Source: Desulfobulbus sp. | GTDB lineage: Bacteria > Desulfobacterota > Desulfobulbia > Desulfobulbales > Desulfobulbaceae | Reading direction: 5' to 3' | DNA length: 9,153 nucleotides | Assembly: GCA_030600525.1 (NCBI GenBank) | Contig: JAUVLX010000127.1 | Span: 1-9,153 of the forward strand | Part shown: positions 1-6,182 of the stretch, in pieces | Layout: each line of letters begins with the position of its first letter | Position numbering within the stretch: position 1 is the stretch's first letter | Notes under the pieces: model-generated | The model's database searches: none | The model's input: the letters and a program-made list of their open reading frames with translations, nothing else | Told to the model about the DNA's origin: nothing | Made by a program: the position numbers and the translations under genes

Positions 1-95
1 CTCACATTAATAATCACCACGACGACCACTGCTACCACTGCAAACAGCTTGGAACAATCAGCTATATTGAGAGTGGAAAGTAGGTTGCGGGACAT
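1..95 (-). CDS. N-terminus of an unrecognised membrane-anchored protein, cut by the window edge
   Basis: An open frame reads leftwards from an ATG at 95-93 to the window edge without a stop, giving 31 codons. It begins MSRNLLSTLN, followed by a polar stretch and then a run of mostly Val/Ile/Ala residues (residues 18-31, FAVVAVVVVVIINV) that looks like the start of a transmembrane helix. A possible ribosome site, AAAGG, lies about 9 bases upstream of the ATG on the minus strand. The pattern of a short polar N-terminus and then a helix suits a type II membrane protein or a secretion or ABC auxiliary subunit, but no family can be named from 31 residues. It could also be chance, since the segment is short. 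Confidence 0.35.
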   Translation of the reverse strand, partial: MSRNLLSTLNIADCSKLFAVVAVVVVVIINV

Positions 96-254
96 GTGAA
101 TACGCCTTTGTATATCGGTTAGTGTTACTGTAGATGAAAAATATCGATACCAAAGTTACAAGACTGCGTCAAGGATAAAAGATCACGCCTCACCGCAAGG
201 GTGCCAGCCATCCCACCGCCTTTTCAGGTCTGGGTTACAAACACACGCTACTAA

Positions 255-490
255 CCCGGATTTCTCATCAGTTCAGGCTGCGTCAGGTTCAAAGTTTTTG
301 GTAGTAAATAGGTAAGCGGAGACTCCGATAGTAGACTATTTTTACTGCCAAAATACTGAAGAAAATGATGCTGGATGGACTGACCTTTGGTGAACATTGT
401 GAAAAACATTTAACTCCATGTAAGCTTGCATAACATAATGAAATCGTCTGTAATTTTACAAGCTGATACAATGTTCATGAGAAATCCGGG
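255..490. mobile_element. 236 bp non-autonomous IS derivative (IS1380-like ends)
   Basis: The element begins CCCGGATTTCTCA (255-267) and ends with its exact reverse complement (478-490). This is a 13 bp perfect terminal inverted repeat that continues imperfectly inwards. The tetranucleotide CTAA occurs directly outside both ends (251-254 and 491-494), which fits a target-site duplication. A 4 bp duplication with termini starting CC is typical of the IS1380 family, so this is probably an internally deleted IS1380-like element; the family assignment is inference. The interior is AT-rich and has only a 60-codon minus-strand frame with no transposase motif. It could move only with a transposase supplied elsewhere. 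Confidence 0.7.
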
Positions 491-494
491 CTAA

Positions 495-673
495 GGAATT
501 GTCCGGAAGTAACTTAAACATCTCGCATCACATCTTCAGGTCATCTTCGGCTGACCTTCAATCACAAAGTCCTCAACGTAGCACAACTACGCCTGCGGCT
601 TTGTTCAATTAGATCATCCAAATCTAACCTAAACATGAGCGCGATTTTGTGTAACTTATTTACGGACAGCTCC
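495..673. mobile_element. 179 bp MITE-like repeat, copy 1
   Basis: This is one of two equal-length copies in the window, with 15 substitutions and no indels relative to the copy at 1172-1350. The ends are GGAATTGTCCGG and GGACAGCTCC, imperfect inverted repeats of about 22 bp, and TAA flanks both sides (492-494 and 674-676). A three-base TNA duplication with GG-starting termini is characteristic of the IS427/IS1031-type branch of the IS5 family, so it is probably an IS5-related MITE. It has no coding capacity. The interior includes a short hairpin (CGTAG at 577-581 with CTACG at 587-591). Its left end is more diverged than that of copy 2. Confidence 0.85.
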
Positions 674-838
674 TAAATGCAGAGACAGAGCGAGGGCATC
701 ACCACCAATTCCAAATAGATGCAAAAACAGACAAATAGAGCACTTGTAACAAAAGGCTAAGGCCTTATTGTAATAAAGAGAAGCAACGGCAGGAGAGTTC
801 TCTCTCCCCCACAGCTTCCTTTATATAACAAAATCAGC

Positions 839-857
839 ACCATCAAAACGTGATGGT
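839..857 (+). other. Small hairpin in the leader of the 894 gene
   Basis: ACCATCA (839-845) and TGATGGT (851-857) form a perfect 7 bp stem with a 5-base loop, about 25 bases upstream of the ribosome site of the small gene at 894. It is not followed by a T-run long enough for a terminator. It may shape the 5' leader of that mRNA or be incidental. Confidence 0.3.
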
Positions 858-893
858 AGATTTTCCTTTGATAAACCAACTGAGGAGTACCCC

Positions 894-1064
894 ATGAAAG
901 GTGATTATGGTTCTCTTGTCTGGGTAAACGACGATAAGGGAAAAGAATATGTCTGTACGGTTAACAAAGAACATCTGAACGAAAAAAAGTTCGAAAATCT
1001 TTCTTCATCTGAACGAAAATCCTGTGCCAATGTCAATCAAATAGTAGGCACTGAGCGCTGGTAG
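894..1064 (+). CDS. Small acidic/polar protein of unknown function, 56 aa
   Basis: The ATG at 894 follows GAGGAG at 882-887 with 6 bases of spacing, which is close to ideal. The frame ends with TAG at 1062-1064 and is followed 36 bases later by a strong intrinsic terminator, so it has the layout of a complete monocistronic gene. The product starts MKGDYGSLVWVNDDKGKEYV and ends VGTERW. It is hydrophilic and has two cysteines (C21 and C43) in different halves, too far apart for a CxxC motif. There is no signal peptide or membrane segment, so it is likely cytoplasmic. I do not recognise a named family. The central SSSERKSC stretch followed by a conserved-looking VGTERW tail suggests a compact conserved domain. 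It lies between two mobile repeats but has a normal gene layout. Confidence 0.7.
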   Translation: MKGDYGSLVWVNDDKGKEYVCTVNKEHLNEKKFENLSSSERKSCANVNQIVGTERW

Positions 1065-1100
1065 CGGTACAGCCTTTCCACCCCTATTAATCCTATAATA

Positions 1101-1137
1101 AAAAAGGCATACTGCCCTAAAAGCAGGATGCCTTTTT
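1101..1137. terminator. Strong bidirectional intrinsic terminator
   Basis: GGCAT-A-CTGC (1106-1115) pairs with GCAG-G-ATGCC (1123-1132), giving nine GC-containing pairs around one mismatch and a 7-base loop. Five A precede the stem and five T follow it, so it can stop transcription in both directions. On the plus strand it ends the small gene at 894-1064. On the minus strand it is the first terminator met after the lrp-family gene, with the 179 bp repeat lying between. Confidence 0.88.
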
Positions 1138-1171
1138 CATCTCATACGCATAACTCGCCACTGCCCACTAA

Positions 1172-1350
1172 GGAGCTGTCCAAAAATAACTTGAACATCT
1201 CGCATCGCATATTCAGGTCATCTTTGGCTGATCTTCAATCACAAAGTCCTCAACGTAGCACAACTACGCCTGCGGCTTTGTTCAATTAGATCATCCAAAT
1301 CTAACCTAAACATGAGCGTGATATTGTCCAACTTATTTATGGACAGCTCC
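1172..1350. mobile_element. 179 bp MITE-like repeat, copy 2
   Basis: The ends are GGAGCTGTCC (1172-1181) and GGACAGCTCC (1341-1350). These are perfect 10 bp inverted repeats that extend to about 22 bp with two mismatches. TAA duplications lie at 1169-1171 and 1351-1353. It is the same length as copy 1, and the central 86 bp (1233-1318 here) match copy 1 exactly. Its last base supplies the G of the TAG stop codon of the lrp-family gene on the minus strand. The better-matched ends suggest that this copy is younger or more intact than copy 1. It is probably mobilised by an IS5-type transposase, none of which is present in the window. Confidence 0.88.
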
Positions 1351-1820
1351 TAAGTATCCAAATGCATATGGAGCATAGTTTCCGACTTTAGGCTCTCCAA
1401 CACAAAAGAAGTCTTGATATTCTGAATCCCTGGAATACCAGAAAGCTTATTGTTCACAAACGCGGTGTAGGTATTCATATCCTTGATGGCAACTTTCAGC
1501 AAAAAATCAACGTCCCCTGTCAACTGTAAACACTCCAGCACTTCCTCCAGTTCAGTCAGCCTTTCCTTCACTACCTGCAACGAAGAAATCTGATGCAAAC
1601 TGAGGGTGACAATTACGATGGCAAGCAGCCCGAACCCTGCTTTTTCACGATCCAGAATGGTAGCATACCTGTCGATCACTCCAGATGATTCCAGCCGTCT
1701 GACCCTTTCCAGCATTGCAGGAGGGGAAATGCCAATTTCCTTTGCCAACTTTGTATTGGTAACCCGTCCGTCTTGCTGCAATATATTCAATATATGAATA
1801 TCTGTTTTATCAAAAGCCAT
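1350..1820 (-). CDS. Lrp/AsnC family transcriptional regulator
   Basis: This 156-residue protein has the usual Lrp/AsnC length and layout. An N-terminal winged helix-turn-helix spans about residues 5-55 (DGRVTNTKLAKEIGISPPAM, then the recognition helix into RVRRLESSGVI). A C-terminal RAM ligand-binding and oligomerisation domain spans about 65-142, including the TGDVDFLLKV strand and the closing IQNIKTSFVLESLK. Such proteins form dimers to octamers and respond to amino acids or related small molecules. I chose the ATG at 1820 because GAGGGG lies just upstream on the minus strand and the HTH begins at the normal distance. A GTG 21 bases further out (1841) is in frame but has no ribosome site. 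The gene is divergent from the symporter unit, so control of that unit and of itself is likely (inference). The stop codon coincides with the edge of a MITE insertion. Confidence 0.9.
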   Translation of the reverse strand: MAFDKTDIHILNILQQDGRVTNTKLAKEIGISPPAMLERVRRLESSGVIDRYATILDREKAGFGLLAIVIVTLSLHQISSLQVVKERLTELEEVLECLQLTGDVDFLLKVAIKDMNTYTAFVNNKLSGIPGIQNIKTSFVLESLKSETMLHMHLDT

Positions 1821-1971
1821 AATCCCCTCATCAGTCGACACCGGCTGAATTTAATTTTATTAAGAATAAAACCAATATCACCTTATTTTATTCACATTAC
1901 AACCCAAACTGCACCCTCTTTCTCGACGATTAGAAGCCCTCACTCCACACAAAGCACAAATTAACACCTTA

Positions 1972-2000
1972 TTGACTTTGGCCTAATATTGTAATATAAA
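1972..2000 (+). promoter_or_regulatory. Sigma70-type promoter for the accessory protein-symporter unit
   Basis: TTGACT (1972-1977) and TATAAA (1995-2000) are separated by exactly 17 bases. Each box matches its consensus at five of six positions. It faces the small gene at 2100 and the symporter at 2288, leaving a leader of about 90 bases. It lies in the divergent region shared with the lrp-family gene, so it is the natural target of that regulator. Confidence 0.7.
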
Positions 2001-2018
2001 AACTACCTACTGCCTAAT
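1981..2018. promoter_or_regulatory. Possible regulator half-sites: repeated GCCTAAT overlapping the promoter
   Basis: GCCTAAT occurs at 1981-1987 (in the spacer of the promoter) and again at 2012-2018, 31 bp apart, close to three helical turns. Nearby, CACCTTATT occurs at 1879-1887 and 1965-1973. Lrp-family proteins typically bind several phased, degenerate AT-rich sites, so these repeats are candidates for the divergent regulator. The sequence alone cannot prove binding. Confidence 0.25.
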
Positions 2019-2099
2019 TAACTTAAACACAACAACGCATTCACGGTGTCGCCACTCCAATAGCGGCGCATGTCACCACCAGACAGAGAGAAAAAAGCC

Positions 2100-2276
2100 A
2101 TGCTTGGACTCGAAGGAATAGCCGTACCTCTTGGGATGATACTAACCGTTTTAAGCACCCTACTGTGCATCATTTATGGGATAAAAAACTGGAACAAGGG
2201 ATACATAACAGAAGAGGAAATAGCGCAGGAACGCGAATGGCTGCAGGAAAACAACAAAGTTAAGGAAAACTTGTAG
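2100..2276 (+). CDS. Symporter small accessory protein, single membrane helix
   Basis: This is a 58-residue protein with one hydrophobic helix (about residues 7-28, IAVPLGMILTVLSTLLCIIY), then GIKNWNKG and a charged C-terminal tail rich in Glu and Lys. Short proteins starting MLGL with a TLLC..YG..NWNKG core occur directly upstream of SSS symporters and are known as symporter small accessory proteins. I chose the ATG at 2100 because the family starts there and AGAGAG (2085-2090) lies 9 bases upstream. An in-frame ATG at 2070 would add ten polar residues but has no ribosome site. The stop codon overlaps the AGGAGAG of the symporter gene, so translation of the two is probably coupled. It likely sits in the inner membrane with the transporter. 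Confidence 0.8.
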   Translation: MLGLEGIAVPLGMILTVLSTLLCIIYGIKNWNKGYITEEEIAQEREWLQENNKVKENL

Positions 2277-2287
2277 GAGAGTTAATA

Positions 2288-3913
2288 ATGAGCATGCCAC
2301 TACTGACCACAGTTGTCCTTGTCTACCTCTTTATTGTCGGTTTTCTCACCATCAAGGCATATAGGTCTACCAATAATGCTGCTGACTATATGCTTGCCGG
2401 TCGTGAAATTCATCCTTTTGTGATGGCCATGTCTTATGGTGCCACCTTTATTTCCACTTCTGCCATCATCGGCTTTGGCGGTGCTGCTGCGGTGTTTGGC
2501 ATGAGTCTGCTGTGGCTGACTTTTCTGACCATTTTTGTCGGCATATTTATAGCCTTTGTCTTTTTTGGCCGCAGAACACGGATCATGGGCCTCAATATTA
2601 ATGCCCACACCTTTCCGGAATTTCTGGGTATCCGGTTTAACTCTAGAGGAATTCAGGGGCTAACCGGAGGTTTAATCTTTCTGGCCATGCCGTTGTATGC
2701 CTCGGTGGTGCTCATGGGCGGAGCCAAGTTTGTAGCCCAAATCCTGTCCACTGATTACAACGCTGCCCTCTTCTTCCTGACCATAATCATTGCCATATAC
2801 GTGATCATGGGTGGTTTAAAAGGAGTCATGTACACCGACGCTTTTCAAGGATCCATCATGTTCTGCGGCATGCTCGCTCTGCTCTGCATAACCTATTACA
2901 AGCTTGGCGGAGTGATTGAGGCTCATGAACAGTTAACCTCCATGAAAGATATTGCGATTGCAATCTTTGGCGCCAAAGGCCATACCGGCTGGACCTCGTT
3001 CCCTACTTTGGGGTCACCCTACTGGCTGGTGGTAGTAACCACTATTATCCTTGGCGTGGGTATCGGCGTCCTTGCCCAGCCTCAGCTCATTGTGCGGTTC
3101 ATGACCGTCAAAAGTAACAGGGAACTCAACCGTGCAGTCCTGATCGGCGGTGTGTTCATCATGGTTGCGGTTGGGGTCGCCTTTGTGATCGGTGCGCTAT
3201 CCAATGTTTTTTTCTATTACCATGACCCTGCAACCACTGGCAAAATTGCTCTTTTGGCTGCCGACAAGAACGTTGCCCAGATCATTCCCCTTTACATAAG
3301 CCACGCTATGCCCCAGTGGTTTACCGCTATCTTCATGGTTACCCTGCTCAGCGCAGCAATGTCCACCTTGAGCTCCCAATTTCACGCCATGGGCACATCT
3401 CTTGGCCGTGATATATATGAGAAGGCCCTTGGCCTGAGCGGTAATTCAGTGCTGATAACTAAGATAGGCATCCTGTTTGCCATCCTGATCAGTTATTTCC
3501 TGGCCTGGGGACTGCCTGCCTTTTTTGAGGGCGGGACAGCAATCATTGCCCGTGGCACAGCCATTTTCTTTGGCATCTGCGCAGCAGCATTCCTGCCCAT
3601 GTATTTCGGGGCCATATATATACCGCGGATGTCAAAGGCTGGTGCCTATGCAAGCTTTATAACCGGCACCCTGGTCAGTGTATTCTGGATTTTCTTCATC
3701 CACGAAAAAGAAGCCAAACCGCTGATGCTCTGCAAAACACTCTTTGGGGTTGATTCGCTGGCCTCAGGCACGCTGTGGACTCTGGTCGACCCGCTGGTTA
3801 TTGCCTTGCCAGCCTCCATCATTGCCACCTTGATCTTCAGCCGCATGGGGAGCAAACTTCCTCAAGCCCATATAAAAGCGTGTTTTCATAACATCCTTTA
3901 CTTTAAAAAATGA
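2288..3913 (+). CDS. Sodium:solute symporter (SSS family)
   Basis: This 541-residue, highly hydrophobic protein has a dozen or more predicted membrane segments. Family signatures are clear: GGLKGVMYTDAFQG at 175-188 (the GG..V..TD..Q element), AQPQLIVRFMTVKS at 263-276, and LLSAAMSTLSSQFHAMGT at 353-370, where the paired Ser of LSSQ match the Na2-site serines of the LeuT-fold SSS proteins. The N-terminal YMLAGREI is also typical. It should import a solute with Na+ across the inner membrane. The substrate cannot be fixed; organic acids, amino acids or pantothenate-like compounds are all transported by relatives. ATG 2288 follows AGGAGAG (2275-2281) with 6 bases of spacing. It shares a transcript with the accessory protein, and the divergent Lrp-type regulator is its probable controller. 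Confidence 0.92.
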   Translation: MSMPLLTTVVLVYLFIVGFLTIKAYRSTNNAADYMLAGREIHPFVMAMSYGATFISTSAIIGFGGAAAVFGMSLLWLTFLTIFVGIFIAFVFFGRRTRIMGLNINAHTFPEFLGIRFNSRGIQGLTGGLIFLAMPLYASVVLMGGAKFVAQILSTDYNAALFFLTIIIAIYVIMGGLKGVMYTDAFQGSIMFCGMLALLCITYYKLGGVIEAHEQLTSMKDIAIAIFGAKGHTGWTSFPTLGSPYWLVVVTTIILGVGIGVLAQPQLIVRFMTVKSNRELNRAVLIGGVFIMVAVGVAFVIGALSNVFFYYHDPATTGKIALLAADKNVAQIIPLYISHAMPQWFTAIFMVTLLSAAMSTLSSQFHAMGTSLGRDIYEKALGLSGNSVLITKIGILFAILISYFLAWGLPAFFEGGTAIIARGTAIFFGICAAAFLPMYFGAIYIPRMSKAGAYASFITGTLVSVFWIFFIHEKEAKPLMLCKTLFGVDSLASGTLWTLVDPLVIALPASIIATLIFSRMGSKLPQAHIKACFHNILYFKK

Positions 3914-3972
3914 GAAAGAAATTTTGCCCTACTCAACAACCGAATGCATAAGCAATCAGTAATCAGCATTGT

Positions 3973-4839
3973 ATGAGTACAAGCGCTTTTTCCACTCTTT
4001 CCATTCCAAAGGAACTGGCCAACCTCGCTTCCATGGTTGCCGGTTCCCTGCTGATCGCCCTGGGTGTTGTCCTGTTCCTTGCACCCAACGAGATTGCAAC
4101 AGGAGGAACGCCTGGCTTGGCAATCCTTCTTAACCATCTTCTCCCTTCTTTTTCTCTGGGATCATTAATGCTGCTTATCAATATCCCCCTGCTGCTTATC
4201 GGCATCAGGTATATTGGCAAGTCCTTTGGCATTCGAACCATTATCGCTATTTTCCTAGTTTCCGCCTTTGTCGATCTACTTAAACTCATCCTCCACCTTG
4301 AACCAGTAAGTCAGGACCTCCTACTGGCAACACTCTTCGGCGGGATTGCAGTCGGCATCGGTGTAGGTCTTGTGCTCCGTGGCAACAGTTCTGCAGGTGG
4401 CTCAACCATTTTAGCGAGAGTGCTTGCAGCTAAATACAACATCAAACCCGGCCATACAATACTGGCCCTTGATGCCTTGATTATCATCGCCTCAGCACTT
4501 GTGTTCAACGGACTGGAACAATCTCTCTGGTCACTGATCAGTATCTACGTCACCGCCCGCTGTATTGATATGGTGCTTACCGGCGTCCCCTCGGAAAAGG
4601 TAGTCCATATTGTGACCAGTGAAGTGGAAACAGTCGCCCAAGACATCATCGAACACCTGGGTCCCTATGGCACCATTCTCTCTGGAACAGGGCTACAGCA
4701 AAATCAGGAAAAAACGATGATCTTTGTGGTAGTGGAATCAAGCCGAATTACCACCTTACGGGATTTCATCCACCGAAACGACCCGGATGCCTTTATGGTT
4801 GTCATGAATGCCGCCGAAATGTTGGGGCGAGGTCACTGA
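3973..4839 (+). CDS. YitT family membrane protein
   Basis: This 288-residue protein has the two-part YitT layout. An N-terminal membrane region of about five to six helices (about 17-205) carries the family motifs ATGGTPGLAILL at 42-53 and RGNSSAGGSTILARVL at 136-151. A soluble C-terminal DUF2179 domain (about 209-282) includes HLGPYGTILSGTG and TMIFVVV. The function of the family is unknown; a transport role is often assumed. It follows the symporter by 59 bases on the same strand with no obvious terminator between, so co-transcription is possible. ATG 3973 is the first start after an in-frame TAA at 3949, but no good ribosome site precedes it, so initiation may be weak. It converges with the hydrolase gene 3 bases beyond its stop. 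Confidence 0.88.
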   Translation: MSTSAFSTLSIPKELANLASMVAGSLLIALGVVLFLAPNEIATGGTPGLAILLNHLLPSFSLGSLMLLINIPLLLIGIRYIGKSFGIRTIIAIFLVSAFVDLLKLILHLEPVSQDLLLATLFGGIAVGIGVGLVLRGNSSAGGSTILARVLAAKYNIKPGHTILALDALIIIASALVFNGLEQSLWSLISIYVTARCIDMVLTGVPSEKVVHIVTSEVETVAQDIIEHLGPYGTILSGTGLQQNQEKTMIFVVVESSRITTLRDFIHRNDPDAFMVVMNAAEMLGRGH

Positions 4840-4842
4840 CTA

Positions 4843-5592
4843 CTACTCAACCCATGGACAGGTATGAGGATCAAACCCACGCTCAAGGGTAGGCTTGATA
4901 ATCTGAAAATAGGGTGAGACATCAAAATCCCTTGGCGTAAACAGGCTATGATGTCGAATATGTAACATCTCCTTATGACATTTTCTGCATGAGGGGTCAT
5001 CTGACTGCTGAACAACAGTCTCCGGAAGAATTGGATATTTGACAGACTGAAATGCCTGGGCGATAAGGGAAGAACAAATTGCAAGAGTCGGGTCACCGCT
5101 GCCTAAAGCCAGCAACCGCCTTCTCAATCGCGACGGCACCGGTGGAGTCGGCAAAAAATACCTGGCCAGATCGAAAATATTCCTCAGATCATAGCTGTGC
5201 CCCAACCGCTGAACAACATACGCAATAACCCTATCAATTTCATTTGGCCGCAAACCAACAGGCCTGCAAATACGGGTGTGAAAAGGCGCATGCACAGAGA
5301 GCCCCACGGCCCGAACCCCTTCAGTAACATCAGCTTCGATCAACACAGGTTGTTCCCGACCATTGTCAACTGCTGGCAGGACGTTACCCACAAAAAGGGC
5401 AGCATGAGACCAGCTAGACTGGGTGAGGTACTTTACAGCCGTACTGAACGTACTGTTCCCTTCCACCAGCAGGACATCACCCGGACGCAGGCTCTGCTGC
5501 AGTTCCTGTTGCGAAACAGTGGCAACCTGGGTTATTCCTGGGCGTGGTTTTGCGAGATAACGGGCCAATTTCCGACCTATGGTTTCCAGCAT
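4843..5592 (-). CDS. YiiX/YebB-like NlpC/P60 family cysteine hydrolase
   Basis: This 249-residue protein has the order of a circularly permuted NlpC/P60 (papain-fold) enzyme. LRPGDVLLVEG (35-45) opens the fold, WSHAALFVG (61-69) carries the catalytic His63, LIEADVTEGV (84-93) supplies the acidic residue, and ICSSLIAQAF (172-181) carries the likely nucleophile Cys173. Family members act on amide or ester bonds of cell-wall peptides or lipids, but the substrate here is unknown. There is no signal peptide, so it is probably cytoplasmic. Unusual is a C-terminal DPSCRKCHKE segment with CxxC (C202, C205) followed by His residues, which could bind a metal. The ATG at 5592 is preceded on the minus strand by GGGGAGGGGG, a strong purine-rich ribosome site. 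It stands alone on its strand. Confidence 0.85.
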   Translation of the reverse strand: MLETIGRKLARYLAKPRPGITQVATVSQQELQQSLRPGDVLLVEGNSTFSTAVKYLTQSSWSHAALFVGNVLPAVDNGREQPVLIEADVTEGVRAVGLSVHAPFHTRICRPVGLRPNEIDRVIAYVVQRLGHSYDLRNIFDLARYFLPTPPVPSRLRRRLLALGSGDPTLAICSSLIAQAFQSVKYPILPETVVQQSDDPSCRKCHKEMLHIRHHSLFTPRDFDVSPYFQIIKPTLERGFDPHTCPWVE

Positions 5593-5993
5593 TACCCCCT
5601 CCCCTTACCCTGCTGCTTCTTGTTCTCAAGCTTGAAGCCTCCTAACTTATCGAACTGCAATGCCTCTAGTTACCTTAAGACAGCTTACCTGCTAATTCCA
5701 CCTCAACTCTTCACAACAGGCAAGACAGATAAAGCCCCGTCTTCTCTCAACCCGATAAAGAAAATACACATTTTTTTCCTCTGTCAACAGACGTCCATAA
5801 AGGGTTAGCTTTAGGAGCAGCTTAAAACCATTCTTAAAATAACCACCAGAATGCCAGAAGCAAAAACGGCCAAAATAAAAGACTATTGGCATTTGGATAA
5901 AGGTTGATGTATACGTTTACCGTGTTTACAAAAATTATCTCCACCCGGCATGTGTCGGATGGAACTCATTAAACTCTTTCGGAGGTATTACCC
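5593..5993. other. Divergent intergenic region between hydrolase and ferredoxin
   Basis: No convincing gene lies in these 401 bases. A 66-codon minus-strand frame (5692-5892) lacks a ribosome site and a coding-like composition. The region must hold the hydrolase promoter on the minus strand (not clear) and the ferredoxin promoter on the plus strand. Candidates for the latter are TTGGCA (5886-5891) with TATACG (5910-5915, 18 bp spacer) or TTGATG (5904-5909) with TACAAA (5927-5932, 17 bp spacer). Both are only moderate matches. No terminator or repeat copy was seen. Confidence 0.45.
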
Positions 5994-6182
5994 ATGGCAG
6001 AATTACAGATCGACCAGGAAGAATGTATTGGATGTGAAGCATGTGTTGAAACATGTCCCGCAGTTTTCGGTTTTGACGAAGACGAAACCAAGGCATTCAT
6101 CATTGAAGGTTTTGATGCAGCAGCAGACTGTATTGACGAAGCTATTGCTTCGTGCCCAGTAGAATGCATCACGAACGACTGA
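5994..6182 (+). CDS. Ferredoxin, single [4Fe-4S], Desulfovibrio gigas type
   Basis: This 62-residue acidic ferredoxin carries CIGCEACVETCP at 11-22 and SCPVECI at 53-59. By comparison with D. gigas ferredoxin, C11, C14, C17 and C54 should hold the cluster. C21 and C46 match the pair that forms a disulfide in the D. gigas protein instead of a second cluster. C14 corresponds to the residue that lets the D. gigas protein switch between [3Fe-4S] and [4Fe-4S] forms. C58 is an additional cysteine near the end. It is a soluble low-potential electron carrier. ATG 5994 follows GGAGGT (5981-5986) with 7 bases of spacing. It appears monocistronic. Its 3' end overlaps the tail of a broken minus-strand frame by 14 bases. 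A tungsten enzyme using ferredoxin would fit the next operon, but that is speculation. Confidence 0.95.
   Translation: MAELQIDQEECIGCEACVETCPAVFGFDEDETKAFIIEGFDAAADCIDEAIASCPVECITND

Larger units (their letters stand above)
96..893. other. Gene-poor region carrying two insertion-derived repeats
   Basis: No convincing gene lies here. It contains the IS-derived element at 255-490 and the first 179 bp repeat at 495-673, described separately. The unique segment 96-254 includes a GC-richer block near 185-225 that can fold weakly (CACC and GGTG around a GCAA) and may be a leader of the leftward frame at 95. The unique segment 677-881 is the probable promoter and leader of the small gene at 894. 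It has a weak -10-like TATAAC at 824-829 and a 7 bp stem hairpin at 839-857, but no strong promoter. Confidence 0.5.

Noticed and set aside
289..471. 60-codon minus-strand frame inside the 236 bp element
   Set aside because: It lies wholly within the non-autonomous element, has no ribosome site and no transposase signature.
3963..4289. 108-codon minus-strand frame
   Set aside because: It mirrors the YitT gene on the other strand, whose motifs are clear.
5197..5808. 203-codon plus-strand open frame
   Set aside because: It is antisense to the well-supported NlpC/P60-type hydrolase, has no family features and ends in low-complexity intergenic sequence.
5795..5835. Possible partial MITE end (GTCCATAAA and TTTAGGAGCAGC)
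   Set aside because: Only short partial matches to the terminal repeats, in the wrong arrangement and with no shared interior.
5692..5892. 66-codon minus-strand frame upstream of the ferredoxin
   Set aside because: No ribosome site, an aromatic and basic composition without a motif, and no operon context.
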